Positions 1-5,495 of a stretch of 5,870 bases of DNA are shown piece by piece; positions within the stretch are counted from its first letter, which is position 1, and every line of letters begins with the position of its first letter. The notes below the pieces were generated by a model, which was not told the origin of the DNA, made no database searches, and saw only the letters and a list, made by a program, of their open reading frames with translations. The DNA is from Nitriliruptoraceae bacterium (GTDB lineage: Bacteria; Actinomycetota; Nitriliruptoria; Nitriliruptorales; Nitriliruptoraceae), in NCBI GenBank assembly GCA_007131525.1, contig SLQK01000158.1:1-5870 (forward strand), read 5' to 3'. The position numbers and the translations under genes are program-made.

Positions 1-789
1 GAAGTCCTCGATGTCGGGGTGGTCGACGTTGAGGATGACCATCTTGGCCGCGCGACGGGTCTTGCCACCGGACTTGATGGTGCCCGCGCTGGCGTCGGCA
101 CCTCGCATGAAGCTGACCGGCCCGGAGGCCTCGCCACCACCCTTGAGGATCTCCTTCGAGGACCGGATGGTCGAGAGGTTGATGCCGGCGCCGGAGCCGC
201 CCTTGAAGATCGTCCCCTCCTCGACGTACCAGTTGAGGATCGAGGACATGGTGTCCTCGACGGCGAGGATGAAGCAGGCGGAGCACTGCGGCTGCTCCTC
301 CACCCCGACGTTGAACCACACCGGCGAGTTGAACGCCGCCTTCTGGTTGACGAGCAGGTGCTTGAGTTCGGCGTTGAACACCTCCGCCGAGTCCTCGTCG
401 ACGAAGTAGCCGCCATCGAGACCCCACGCGGTGATGGTGTCGGCGACCCGATCGACCATCTGCCGGACCGAGTGCTCGCGCTCCGGGGTCCCGAGCGTCC
501 CGCGGAAGTACTTCTGCGAGACGATCTGGGTCGCCATCATCGACCAGCTCTTGGGGAACTCCACGCCGCGCTGCTCGAAGGAGGTCGACCCGTCCCGCCA
601 GTTGGTGAGGATGGCGTCACGCAGCTCCCACTCCAGCTCGTCGTAGGGGTGGGTGCCGTCGCTGGTGAAGAAGCGCCGGAAGCGCAGGCCCTGCCGGCCC
701 TGCCGCTCAGCGACCTCCAGTGGTTGCGCGGGCTGGTCGGTATCGACGCTGATGACGGTCGGGTCGTCGGCTCGGGTGGTGTCGGCCAT
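1..789 (-). CDS. nrdJ: Adenosylcobalamin-dependent (class II) ribonucleotide reductase, N-terminal part (3' end outside window)
   Basis: NrdJ reduces ribonucleotides to 2'-deoxyribonucleotides in the cytoplasm, using adenosylcobalamin to generate the active-site thiyl radical. It needs no oxygen and no separate radical subunit. Seen here are the first 263 codons; the frame is open at the left edge, and actinobacterial NrdJ is usually about 950 residues, so most of the catalytic barrel lies outside. Landmarks: FPKSWS (78-83), NQKAAFNSPVWFNVG (148-162), QCSACFI (168-174) whose Cys172 aligns with the first cysteine of the active-site redox pair, EEGTIFKGGSGAGINLS (190-206), and GGEASGPVSFMRGADASAG (218-236) followed by AGTIKSGGKTRRAAKM (235-250). 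All are strongly conserved in this family. The start is ATG at 789, with GAGGAG (805-800 on the minus strand) 10 nt upstream. The first ~35 residues are a variable polar tail. A NrdR box lies 212 bp upstream. The family call is firm; the radical and C-terminal cysteines cannot be checked here. Confidence 0.96.
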   Translation of the reverse strand, partial: MADTTRADDPTVISVDTDQPAQPLEVAERQGRQGLRFRRFFTSDGTHPYDELEWELRDAILTNWRDGSTSFEQRGVEFPKSWSMMATQIVSQKYFRGTLGTPEREHSVRQMVDRVADTITAWGLDGGYFVDEDSAEVFNAELKHLLVNQKAAFNSPVWFNVGVEEQPQCSACFILAVEDTMSSILNWYVEEGTIFKGGSGAGINLSTIRSSKEILKGGGEASGPVSFMRGADASAGTIKSGGKTRRAAKMVILNVDHPDIEDF

Positions 790-967
790 CGGTCTTCGGC
801 TCCTCGTCCATGGCACCCGGCGGTCGGTCGGTGACCAGCAACGGGCGGTGCTCAGCTCGGTCTCTCGGCTCACACCCCGGGAACTACAAGCGTGCAAGTC
901 GGGGGCGCACTGAACCGCTCCATCGGACGGTACGCAAGCACCTCGTCCGGCGCGCAGGCGCTTCGAC

Positions 968-983
968 CCACAACCCGTGGTGG
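968..983. promoter_or_regulatory. Degenerate second NrdR box
   Basis: ccacaacccgtggtgg shares its first six bases with the strong box at 1001-1016 and matches the NrdR consensus at 10 of 16 positions, keeping the CCAC/GTGG-like arms. The start-to-start distance between the two is 33 bp, close to three helical turns. Known NrdR sites come in pairs about 31-32 bp apart, so this is the expected place for a partner, although one or two bp further out. The middle (cccg) is far from the AT-rich core consensus, so it would be a weak site. It lies on the nrdJ-proximal side of the strong box. Confidence 0.45.
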
Positions 984-1000
984 TTGCTGGGCGCCACCAA

Positions 1001-1016
1001 CCACAAGATGTTGTGT
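1001..1016. promoter_or_regulatory. NrdR box (repressor operator of ribonucleotide reductase genes)
   Basis: The 16-mer ccacaagatgttgtgt matches the published NrdR-box consensus acaCwAtATaTwGtgt at 13 of 16 positions, including every capitalised core base, and is built on the perfect palindromic arms CACAA/TTGTG (1002-1006 and 1011-1015). NrdR is an ATP/dATP-sensing zinc-finger/ATP-cone repressor that binds pairs of such boxes upstream of nrd operons. Its place upstream of nrdJ fits exactly. The distance to the nrdJ start (212 bp) implies a long leader or an undetected nearby promoter. The nrdR gene itself is not in this window. Confidence 0.82.
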
Positions 1017-1070
1017 TCCCACAGCTCCTCCCCCGCCGGTCCCTCCCATCATCCCCAACGAGTGGGCAGG

Positions 1071-1079
1071 TTGTCCACA
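1071..1079 (+). promoter_or_regulatory. DnaA-type box TTGTCCACA
   Basis: The nonamer TTGTCCACA is the preferred DnaA box of high-GC actinobacteria (E. coli TTATCCACA with the usual A-to-G change at position 3). It lies 55 bp from the NrdR box, within the nrdJ/AI-2E control region. DnaA is known to regulate ribonucleotide reductase genes in E. coli, so a regulatory site is plausible. It is a single copy with no cluster, which argues against an origin. A chance match to one 9-mer on either strand of a window this size is uncommon but not negligible. Confidence 0.5.
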
Positions 1080-1085
1080 GGTCGA

Positions 1086-1123
1086 TGCACCGCTTCCCAG
1101 CGGCAAGCAGCGCGCTGGGTGCA
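1086..1123. repeat. Interrupted inverted repeat in the control region
   Basis: TGCA (1086-1089) pairs with TGCA (1120-1123), and CCCAGC (1096-1101) pairs with GCTGGG (1114-1119). A six-base bulge (1090-1095) sits on the left arm and the loop is 12 bases (1102-1113). It lies just after the DnaA-type box, in what could be the 5' leader or operator region of the downstream membrane-protein gene. No function can be assigned. Confidence 0.4.
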
Positions 1124-1129
1124 CGACCC

Positions 1130-1149
1130 GATGCGTGAGCGCACGCATC
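1130..1149. repeat. Perfect 8-bp-stem hairpin / inverted repeat
   Basis: GATGCGTG (1130-1137) and CACGCATC (1142-1149) are perfect reverse complements around an AGCG tetraloop. There is no T-tract after it, so it does not look like an intrinsic terminator. It lies 101 bp upstream of the AI-2E-family start and may be an operator for a dimeric repressor or a leader-RNA hairpin. A 16-base perfect palindrome with a 4-base centre is unlikely by chance at one given place, though GC-rich DNA raises the odds. Confidence 0.5.
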
Positions 1150-1250
1150 CACCGGATCCTGCCTGGGGACATCGGCTCACCTTCCCCGCCAAGCCCGGTG
1201 CCGCTGCCGTAGCATCCGGTCACCAGACGTCCCCACACCGGAGTGCACCG

Positions 1251-2723
1251 ATGGCGACCGAGGGCGAGCACGCGTCCGAACCGCGTCGGGACGCGGCCGA
1301 CCTCCGGGCGGGAGACGACAGCAGCGATCCCGACACCGATGCCGCCACCACGGTCGAGCAGACCGGCCAGGGTCAACGGATCCCGACCTGGCTCGACACC
1401 GCGGTGCAGTACACCTGGCGAGGGATCGTGCTGCTCGCCGGTCTGGCGCTGCTCATCTACGCCATGACCCGCCTCTACCTCGTCACGCTGCCGGTGATCA
1501 TCGCGCTGATCCTGTCGACGCTGTGCGTCCCACCGGCGCGGCGGCTCGAGCGGGCCGGCTGGCCGCGGCTGGCTGCCGCTGGCGTGGTCGTCGTCGGCGG
1601 CGTGGGCTCCTTCTTCGGGATCCTCGCGCTGATGACGCCGGCCTTCATCTCCCAGATCCAGGATCTGGGCCCGACGGTCGCCGAGGGCTTCGAGCAGCTG
1701 CTGGTGTGGCTCGAGGAGGGCCCGATCGGCTACGACCGGGAGCAGCTCGACGAGCTCATCGCGACCGCGATGGACGCCGTCACGGGCGCCGCCGGCACCA
1801 TCGCAGCCCAGATCGGGACACTCGCGTTCGCGGTCGTCGAGGGCTTCACCGCACTGGTGCTCGCGCTGGTGCTGCTGTTCTTCTTCGTCAAGGACGGCGA
1901 GCAGATCGTCGCGTGGTTCCTGCGGCTGACCCCAGCTACCCACCGGGACGACATCCGGGCGGCGGGCCAGCGCGGGTGGGTCGCGCTGTCCGGGTTCGTG
2001 CGGGGGACATCGGCAGTCGCGCTCATCGACGCCGTCGGGATCGGCATCGGGCTCCTGATCCTGGACGTCCCCCTCGTCCTGCCCCTGGCCGTGCTCGTGT
2101 TCTTCGGTGGGTTCGTGCCGGTCATCGGCGCCTTCGTGACCGGCCTGCTGGCGGTGCTGGTGGCCCTGGCCGATCAGGGCCTGCAGACGGCGATCTTCAT
2201 GGCGCTGATCGTGCTGGCGGTCCAGCAGATCGAGTCGAACCTGCTCCAACCGACGATCATGAAGCGGGCCGTGTCCCTGCACCCGGTCGTCATCCTGGGG
2301 GTCCTGACCGCCGGAGCGATCCTGATCGGCATCGTCGGGGCGTTCCTGGCCGTGCCGATCACCGCCGTCCTGGCCGCCATCGGCAACGAGCTGCGCACCC
2401 GCCACGACCTCCGCGAGCAGGGCCATCGGCCGGGTCCAACCCCCGTGGGCGGCCCGGGCGTCGATCCGGAGACGCTCAAGGCGCAGTTCCCCGAGGAGAC
2501 CCAGCTCCGCGCGGCAGCACGTCGACGCGATCCCGACGACGACGACGACGGTCCGGAGCGCCAACGCCAACGTCGCGGACGTCGACGTCGCCGGGTCAAG
2601 ATCGATACGGATGGCGACACCGTGACCCGGACCACCAGCGGACCGTTGCGCGCGCCACCCGACGACGGCTCCACCTCCTCCGACGACCCTGATCGCTCGG
2701 GCACCGGGCCCGGGCGCAGCTGA
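1251..2723 (+). CDS. AI-2E/PerM-family transporter-like membrane protein with charged C-terminal tail
   Basis: This 490-residue protein has the layout of the AI-2E transporter (PerM, PF01594) family, which includes putative permeases and Na+/H+ antiporters; the substrate cannot be told from sequence. A polar N-terminus (1-50) is followed by hydrophobic segments near 57-75, 77-95 and 109-131, an amphipathic soluble region (132-190), then segments near 191-213, 253-272, 276-298, 303-328 and 345-375. Family landmarks are LLFFFVKDGEQI (208-219), FFGGFVPVIGAFVTG (284-298) and QQIESNLLQPTIMKRAVSLH (325-344). The ATG at 1251 is preferred because GGAG (1240-1243) lies 7 nt upstream and an N-terminus starting there fits the family; the same frame stays open upstream to 810 but with no family similarity. 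The tail after ~385 is unusual: an acidic run (427-433), an arginine-rich run (441-448), then a Ser/Asp/Gly-rich end. The gene stands alone, divergent from nrdJ and convergent with the amidase gene. Confidence 0.9.
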   Translation: MATEGEHASEPRRDAADLRAGDDSSDPDTDAATTVEQTGQGQRIPTWLDTAVQYTWRGIVLLAGLALLIYAMTRLYLVTLPVIIALILSTLCVPPARRLERAGWPRLAAAGVVVVGGVGSFFGILALMTPAFISQIQDLGPTVAEGFEQLLVWLEEGPIGYDREQLDELIATAMDAVTGAAGTIAAQIGTLAFAVVEGFTALVLALVLLFFFVKDGEQIVAWFLRLTPATHRDDIRAAGQRGWVALSGFVRGTSAVALIDAVGIGIGLLILDVPLVLPLAVLVFFGGFVPVIGAFVTGLLAVLVALADQGLQTAIFMALIVLAVQQIESNLLQPTIMKRAVSLHPVVILGVLTAGAILIGIVGAFLAVPITAVLAAIGNELRTRHDLREQGHRPGPTPVGGPGVDPETLKAQFPEETQLRAAARRRDPDDDDDGPERQRQRRGRRRRRVKIDTDGDTVTRTTSGPLRAPPDDGSTSSDDPDRSGTGPGRS

Positions 2724-2736
2724 ACGCCGCGCCCGG
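2710..2736 (+). terminator. GC-rich hairpin over the AI-2E-family stop codon
   Basis: CCGGGCGC (2710-2717) and GCGCCCGG (2729-2736) form a perfect 8-bp stem with an 11-base loop that contains the TGA stop codon. No T-run follows. High-GC actinobacteria often have hairpins without U-tracts at gene ends, so a terminator or 3'-end-stabilising role is plausible but not proven. Confidence 0.4.
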
Positions 2737-2750
2737 CCGATCAGCGCGTC

Positions 2751-2785
2751 AGCCGTCGACAGCCGTCAACGGCCGTCGACAGCCG
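2751..2785. repeat. 10-bp tandem repeat (3.5 copies) that is also an inverted repeat; possible bidirectional terminator
   Basis: Three tandem decamers of consensus rgccgtcrac (2751-2760, 2761-2770, 2771-2780) plus a half copy (2781-2785) fill the 75-bp gap between two convergent genes. Because GTCGAC is its own reverse complement, the block also folds back: GTCGAC (2755-2760) with GTCGAC (2775-2780), and GCCGT (2762-2766) with ACGGC (2769-2773), with a single A/C mismatch between the two stem parts. Placement between converging genes suggests a two-way transcription terminator. The repeat structure is seen directly; the function is inferred. Confidence 0.6.
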
Positions 2786-2798
2786 AGCCGCGGGGGCG

Positions 2799-4163
2799 TC
2801 AGCCGCTCACACCCCACCCTGGCGCGTGCCGAGCCCGCGGCACCATCGATCCGAGGAGCCCGGCGACGGCGAGCACCCGGTCCTCACGGCCCACGTCGGC
2901 GATCACCTGCACCGACAGCGGCCGCCCGCCCTCCTCCCACAGGGGCACGACGACGGATGGGACGTCGGCGAGGTTCCACGCGGCCGTGAACGGGAAGGCT
3001 GACAGGTTGGCGGCGATGTTGGCCGCCCAGGGACGGGTGTGCCAGGCGGTCGCCGACGGTTGCGCTCGGGCGAAGGCCGGGGTCAGCAGCACGTCATGCT
3101 CGGCGAAGAAGGGCGCCAGGCGCTCCCGCCACCGCAGCACGTCGTCGTCGGACACCTCGGCGACCTTGGCCAGACGCTCACCGGCGGCGATGTGGGCGCG
3201 CGTGCGGGGCTGCAGCAGCTCGCGGTCGAGACCCAGCGTGTCGACGTCGGCCCCGACACCCTGGGTCCAGCGCGCCACCACGGCCTGGACCGTCGCGCGC
3301 TCGTAGGGGGGATCCGCCCGGGTGACCTCGTGGCCCGCATGGTGCAGCAGCCGCCCAGCCTCCAGGGCCGCCTCGCGCCAGGCGCTACTGACGGTGACAC
3401 CCGGCGCAGGAGCACGCCAGGACACGGCGACGGCCAACGGCTCCGACAGCGCGGTATCGACATCGAACCGCGCGTCGGTCAGCACCTCGGTGCACACCGC
3501 AGCGTCGCCGACCGTGGTGGCCAGAGGACCGAACCGCGTCATCCCGAACCAGTGCGGCTGGCCCCCCAGCTCCACGCCGAGGTAGGGGGCTCCCGGACGG
3601 AACCCGACCACGCCGCAGGCGGCTGCGGGGATGCGGACGGAGCCGAGACCGTCGGTGCCGAGCGCCAACGGGACGACGCCGGCAGCCACCGCCGCAGCCG
3701 AGCCACCCGACGATCCGCCGGCGCTGCGCGTCGGGTCCCACGGGCTGACCACGGTCGCCGTCGGGTCGTCCGAGGTGCCCCACACCGACAGCTCGGGACC
3801 GCGGGTCTTGCCCAGGATCACGGCACCCGCGGCCTTGAGCTGGCGGACGAGCGGGTCGTCCGCCGCGGCAGGCCCCTGCGGGGTGGCCAACGAGCCGTGC
3901 CGGGTCGGCTCGCCGGCGACGTCGATCACGTCGTCGAGGGCGACCGGGACCCCGGCCAGGGGCAGCAGCGAGCGGTCGGGGTGCTCATCGACGGCGTCCG
4001 CCTCCGCCAGGGCCGCCTCCCGTCGCACGGTGGTGAAGGCGCCGAGCCGGTGCTCGACCTCCGCGAGGTGCTGCAGGTGCTCCTCCACCACCGAGCGCGC
4101 CGACCACTCCCCGGTCGCCACCCTGCGGGCGAGCTCACCGGCCGTGCGCCCCACGTGCTCCAC
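2799..4163 (-). CDS. Amidase-signature family protein lacking the catalytic lysine
   Basis: Amidase-signature enzymes hydrolyse amide bonds with a Ser-cisSer-Lys triad. This 454-residue protein has normal family length and aligns without gaps over the signature: GVPVALDDVIDVAG (71-84), GGSSGGSAAAVAAG (149-162) and GTDGLGSVRIPAAACGVVGF (169-188), then DVLLTPAFA (357-365), the FPFTAAWNLADVPSVVVP region (390-407) and GRPLSVQVIA (413-422). Ser151 (cis-Ser) and Ser175 (nucleophile) are present and correctly spaced by 24 residues. The triad Lys of the usual GvPvavKD motif is replaced by Asp77, and the GTDxGGS oxyanion motif reads G-L-G-S with Leu173. Activity is therefore doubtful; substrate unknown. 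It is not part of a GatCAB operon: no gatC or gatB is adjacent. The GTG start at 4163 is well supported by GGGAGGT (4175-4169, minus strand) 5 nt upstream. A possible -10, TAGGGT (4219-4214), has no good -35. Confidence 0.9.
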   Translation of the reverse strand: MEHVGRTAGELARRVATGEWSARSVVEEHLQHLAEVEHRLGAFTTVRREAALAEADAVDEHPDRSLLPLAGVPVALDDVIDVAGEPTRHGSLATPQGPAAADDPLVRQLKAAGAVILGKTRGPELSVWGTSDDPTATVVSPWDPTRSAGGSSGGSAAAVAAGVVPLALGTDGLGSVRIPAAACGVVGFRPGAPYLGVELGGQPHWFGMTRFGPLATTVGDAAVCTEVLTDARFDVDTALSEPLAVAVSWRAPAPGVTVSSAWREAALEAGRLLHHAGHEVTRADPPYERATVQAVVARWTQGVGADVDTLGLDRELLQPRTRAHIAAGERLAKVAEVSDDDVLRWRERLAPFFAEHDVLLTPAFARAQPSATAWHTRPWAANIAANLSAFPFTAAWNLADVPSVVVPLWEEGGRPLSVQVIADVGREDRVLAVAGLLGSMVPRARHAPGWGVSG

Positions 4164-4457
4164 CGACCACCTCCCGCGTCACCCGGGCCAGCGGCTGCCG
4201 GCACCGGCGCGCCACCCTAACGGGCCCGGTGCGTCCGAGACACCCGGTCCGCGGGTCTCGCGTCGGCGGAGCAGCCGGAGCGGGACCGACGACCCTTCGG
4301 CCACGTCGACCATGAGCGCTACCACCGCACGAACAGGGAGGCGCCGTGCAGCCTGCGCGCCATCTGGCACCATGTGGCCCTTACACCGCCGGGCACCTGG
4401 CCCGGCGGCTCGACGTGCGCGCGGTTGCGGGCACGCGCCCGACCGTCGGAGTCCGCT
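4164..4457. other. Divergent intergenic region between the amidase-like and GNAT genes
   Basis: This 294-bp gap must carry promoters for both flanking genes. It holds a bulged hairpin (4236-4260) and a possible 45-codon ORF (4346-4483), both listed separately. On the minus strand TAGGGT (4219-4214) is a -10-like hexamer that would give the amidase-like gene a leader of roughly 45 nt, but the -35 position is poor. No promoter is evident towards the GNAT gene. Nothing else recognisable is seen. Confidence 0.55.
4236..4260. repeat. Bulged hairpin in divergent promoter region
   Basis: CGAGA (4236-4240) pairs with TCTCG (4256-4260) and CCCG (4243-4246) pairs with CGGG (4252-4255), leaving a two-base bulge (4241-4242) and a five-base loop (4247-4251). 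It lies about 20 bp upstream of the -10-like hexamer of the amidase-like gene, where an operator could sit. No T-tract follows. Function unknown. Confidence 0.35.
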
Positions 4458-4483
4458 GTGTCCACCTCCACCCACCGGCCTGA
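4346..4483 (+). CDS. Possible 45-residue ORF overlapping the GNAT start
   Basis: A GTG at 4346 preceded by AGGGAGG (4335-4341, 4 nt spacing) opens a frame of 45 codons ending in TGA at 4481-4483. It overlaps the GNAT start at 4458 in another frame. The peptide has two Cys (10, 38), several His and no hydrophobic segment, and is not a recognised family. The Shine-Dalgarno is stronger than that of the GNAT gene, so it could be a short upstream ORF translationally coupled to it. Equally it could be a chance frame in GC-rich DNA. Only weak support. Confidence 0.2.
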   Translation: MQPARHLAPCGPYTAGHLARRLDVRAVAGTRPTVGVRCVHLHPPA

Positions 4484-5348
4484 GGTCCATCTGCGGGTCC
4501 TCGTCCCCGACGACGCCGCATGGGTGGTCACCACCGACCGGTCCTCCGCCACGAACCTCGCCCGCCCCATCGGCTTCGTCGAGGACCGGTTGCGCGCCGA
4601 GCTCGAGGCCGGGGAGTGGGCCAACGACCAGCGCTTCGGCTGGGCGATCATCATCGACGGCACCGCGTCCGGGTTCGCGTTGGTCGACGACCTCGATCAG
4701 CGCGATGCCGAGCTGCAGCTGCGGATCGGCCCGAAGGCTCGCGGCAAGGGAGCCGGTCGGGAGGTGCTGCGCCAGCTGGCGGACCACCACTTCTCGGCCC
4801 ACCCCGAGATCGTCCGCCTGACCGGCCGGGCACACGAACACAACGTGCCGATGCAGCGGGTGTTCAACGCGGCCGGGTTCCGGATGGAGGCGCGGTACCG
4901 CGACTCCTACGAGATGGCGAACGGCATGACGGCCTCGGAGTGGGGCTACGCGCTCACCCGCAGCGACTGGGAGGCCGGCCGGCACCGGCTCGGGGTCTCC
5001 GGCTACGACCTCCACGGCCTCAGCTTCGAGCTCGAGGAGACGATCGAAGGGCCCGTGGCCAGCGGGCTGCTGGTGCGCTTCCTGCAGGAGGGGCGGCGCG
5101 TCATCGGGCGCTACGACGGTGACCACATCCTCGACGGAGAGGCGGGCGGCATCCTCACCGGTGACCTGCTGCGCTACCGCTTCGTCCACACCGCCGAGCA
5201 GGCGCAGCAGGCCGACGAGGTGCTCGGCCGTGGTCGGGCGCGTCTCCAGCGTCGCAACGATGGCCGGCTCGAGATCGTCGACAAGTGGTCCGACGAGCGG
5301 GGATCCCACGGGCAGCGGGTCCTGGTGCAGCGGGTGGTCACGACCTGA
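4458..5348 (+). CDS. GNAT-family N-acetyltransferase fused to a C-terminal beta-rich domain
   Basis: This 296-residue two-domain protein begins with a GNAT fold (about 10-175) that would move an acetyl group from acetyl-CoA to an amine; the acceptor is unknown. The acetyl-CoA loop follows the Q/R-x-x-G-x-G/A rule as RGKGAG (95-100) after the beta-4 strand AELQLRIGP (84-92), and NVPMQRVFNAAGF (129-141) matches the motif-B helix that ends in GF. This half resembles RimJ/RimL-type enzymes. The second half (about 182-296) is predicted beta-rich, with VRFLQEGRRVIGRYDGDHI (206-224), GILTGDLLRYRF (231-242) and DGRLEIVDKW (268-277). It resembles, from memory, small stand-alone proteins often annotated 'n-acetylglutamate synthase'. 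The GTG at 4458 is chosen because GGAG (4448-4451) lies 6 nt upstream; an in-frame GTG at 4374 would add 28 residues of low-complexity Arg/Ala/Pro sequence without a ribosome site. It stands alone between divergent and convergent neighbours. Confidence 0.85.
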   Translation: MSTSTHRPEVHLRVLVPDDAAWVVTTDRSSATNLARPIGFVEDRLRAELEAGEWANDQRFGWAIIIDGTASGFALVDDLDQRDAELQLRIGPKARGKGAGREVLRQLADHHFSAHPEIVRLTGRAHEHNVPMQRVFNAAGFRMEARYRDSYEMANGMTASEWGYALTRSDWEAGRHRLGVSGYDLHGLSFELEETIEGPVASGLLVRFLQEGRRVIGRYDGDHILDGEAGGILTGDLLRYRFVHTAEQAQQADEVLGRGRARLQRRNDGRLEIVDKWSDERGSHGQRVLVQRVVTT

Positions 5349-5401
5349 TCGGTCGACCCCCTTCATCCCGCGGGCGGGCCTCTGCGTCGTCCGGCGTGCC
5401 G

Positions 5402-5419
5402 GCCGTCGTGATCGACGGC
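5402..5419 (+). terminator. Hairpin downstream of the GNAT gene
   Basis: GCCGTCG (5402-5408) and CGACGGC (5413-5419) form a perfect 7-bp stem around a TGAT tetraloop, 53 bp after the GNAT stop codon. It is the first strong hairpin on that transcript. There is no U-tract, so termination is inferred from position only. Confidence 0.35.
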
Positions 5420-5495
5420 ATCCACGGGCGCGCCCGGGCAGCTGCTCTCGATGGCGGCGCGGCGGCGCCTGACCTCCTGCACCGTGGGGCTGGTT

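Larger units (their letters stand above)
790..1250. other. Divergent intergenic control region between nrdJ and the AI-2E-family gene
   Basis: This 461-bp stretch separates two genes that point away from each other and so must hold both promoters. It contains the NrdR-type box, a degenerate second copy, a DnaA-type box and two inverted repeats, each listed separately. No convincing protein gene is seen: the open frames here lack Shine-Dalgarno sites and recognisable products. Candidate -10 hexamers of the TANNNT type are TAGCAT at 1210-1215 (plus strand, towards the membrane-protein gene) and TACCGT at 932-927 (minus strand, towards nrdJ). Neither has a good -35 at 16-18 bp, so neither is called as a promoter. 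Confidence 0.7.

Noticed and set aside
19..834. Long plus-strand open frame opposite nrdJ
   Set aside because: It is the antisense shadow of nrdJ; its translation is low-complexity Arg/Glu/Leu/Val with no family features, while the minus frame shows unmistakable NrdJ motifs.
855..870. A minus-strand stretch upstream of nrdJ resembling the B12-box of cobalamin riboswitches (12 of 16 positions)
   Set aside because: The other conserved parts of a cobalamin riboswitch are not found in the ~200 bases around it, the core GGAGACC is altered, and a B12-repressed switch on a B12-dependent enzyme would make little sense.
1071..1079. Replication origin suggested by the DnaA-type box
   Set aside because: Only one box is present, with no AT-rich unwinding region and no dnaA, dnaN or parAB genes nearby.
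810..1250. Upstream in-frame extension of the AI-2E-family protein to an ATG at 810
   Set aside because: The added ~147 residues show no family similarity, would cover the NrdR and DnaA-type boxes, and lack the ribosome site that the ATG at 1251 has.
870..2570. 566-codon minus-strand open frame opposite the AI-2E-family gene
   Set aside because: Its translation is rich in Gln, His, Arg and Asp as expected for a shadow frame in GC-rich DNA; the plus frame has clear membrane segments and family motifs.
3039..4220. Plus-strand open frame opposite the amidase gene
   Set aside because: Shadow of the amidase-signature frame, which carries the ordered family motifs and a strong Shine-Dalgarno at its GTG.
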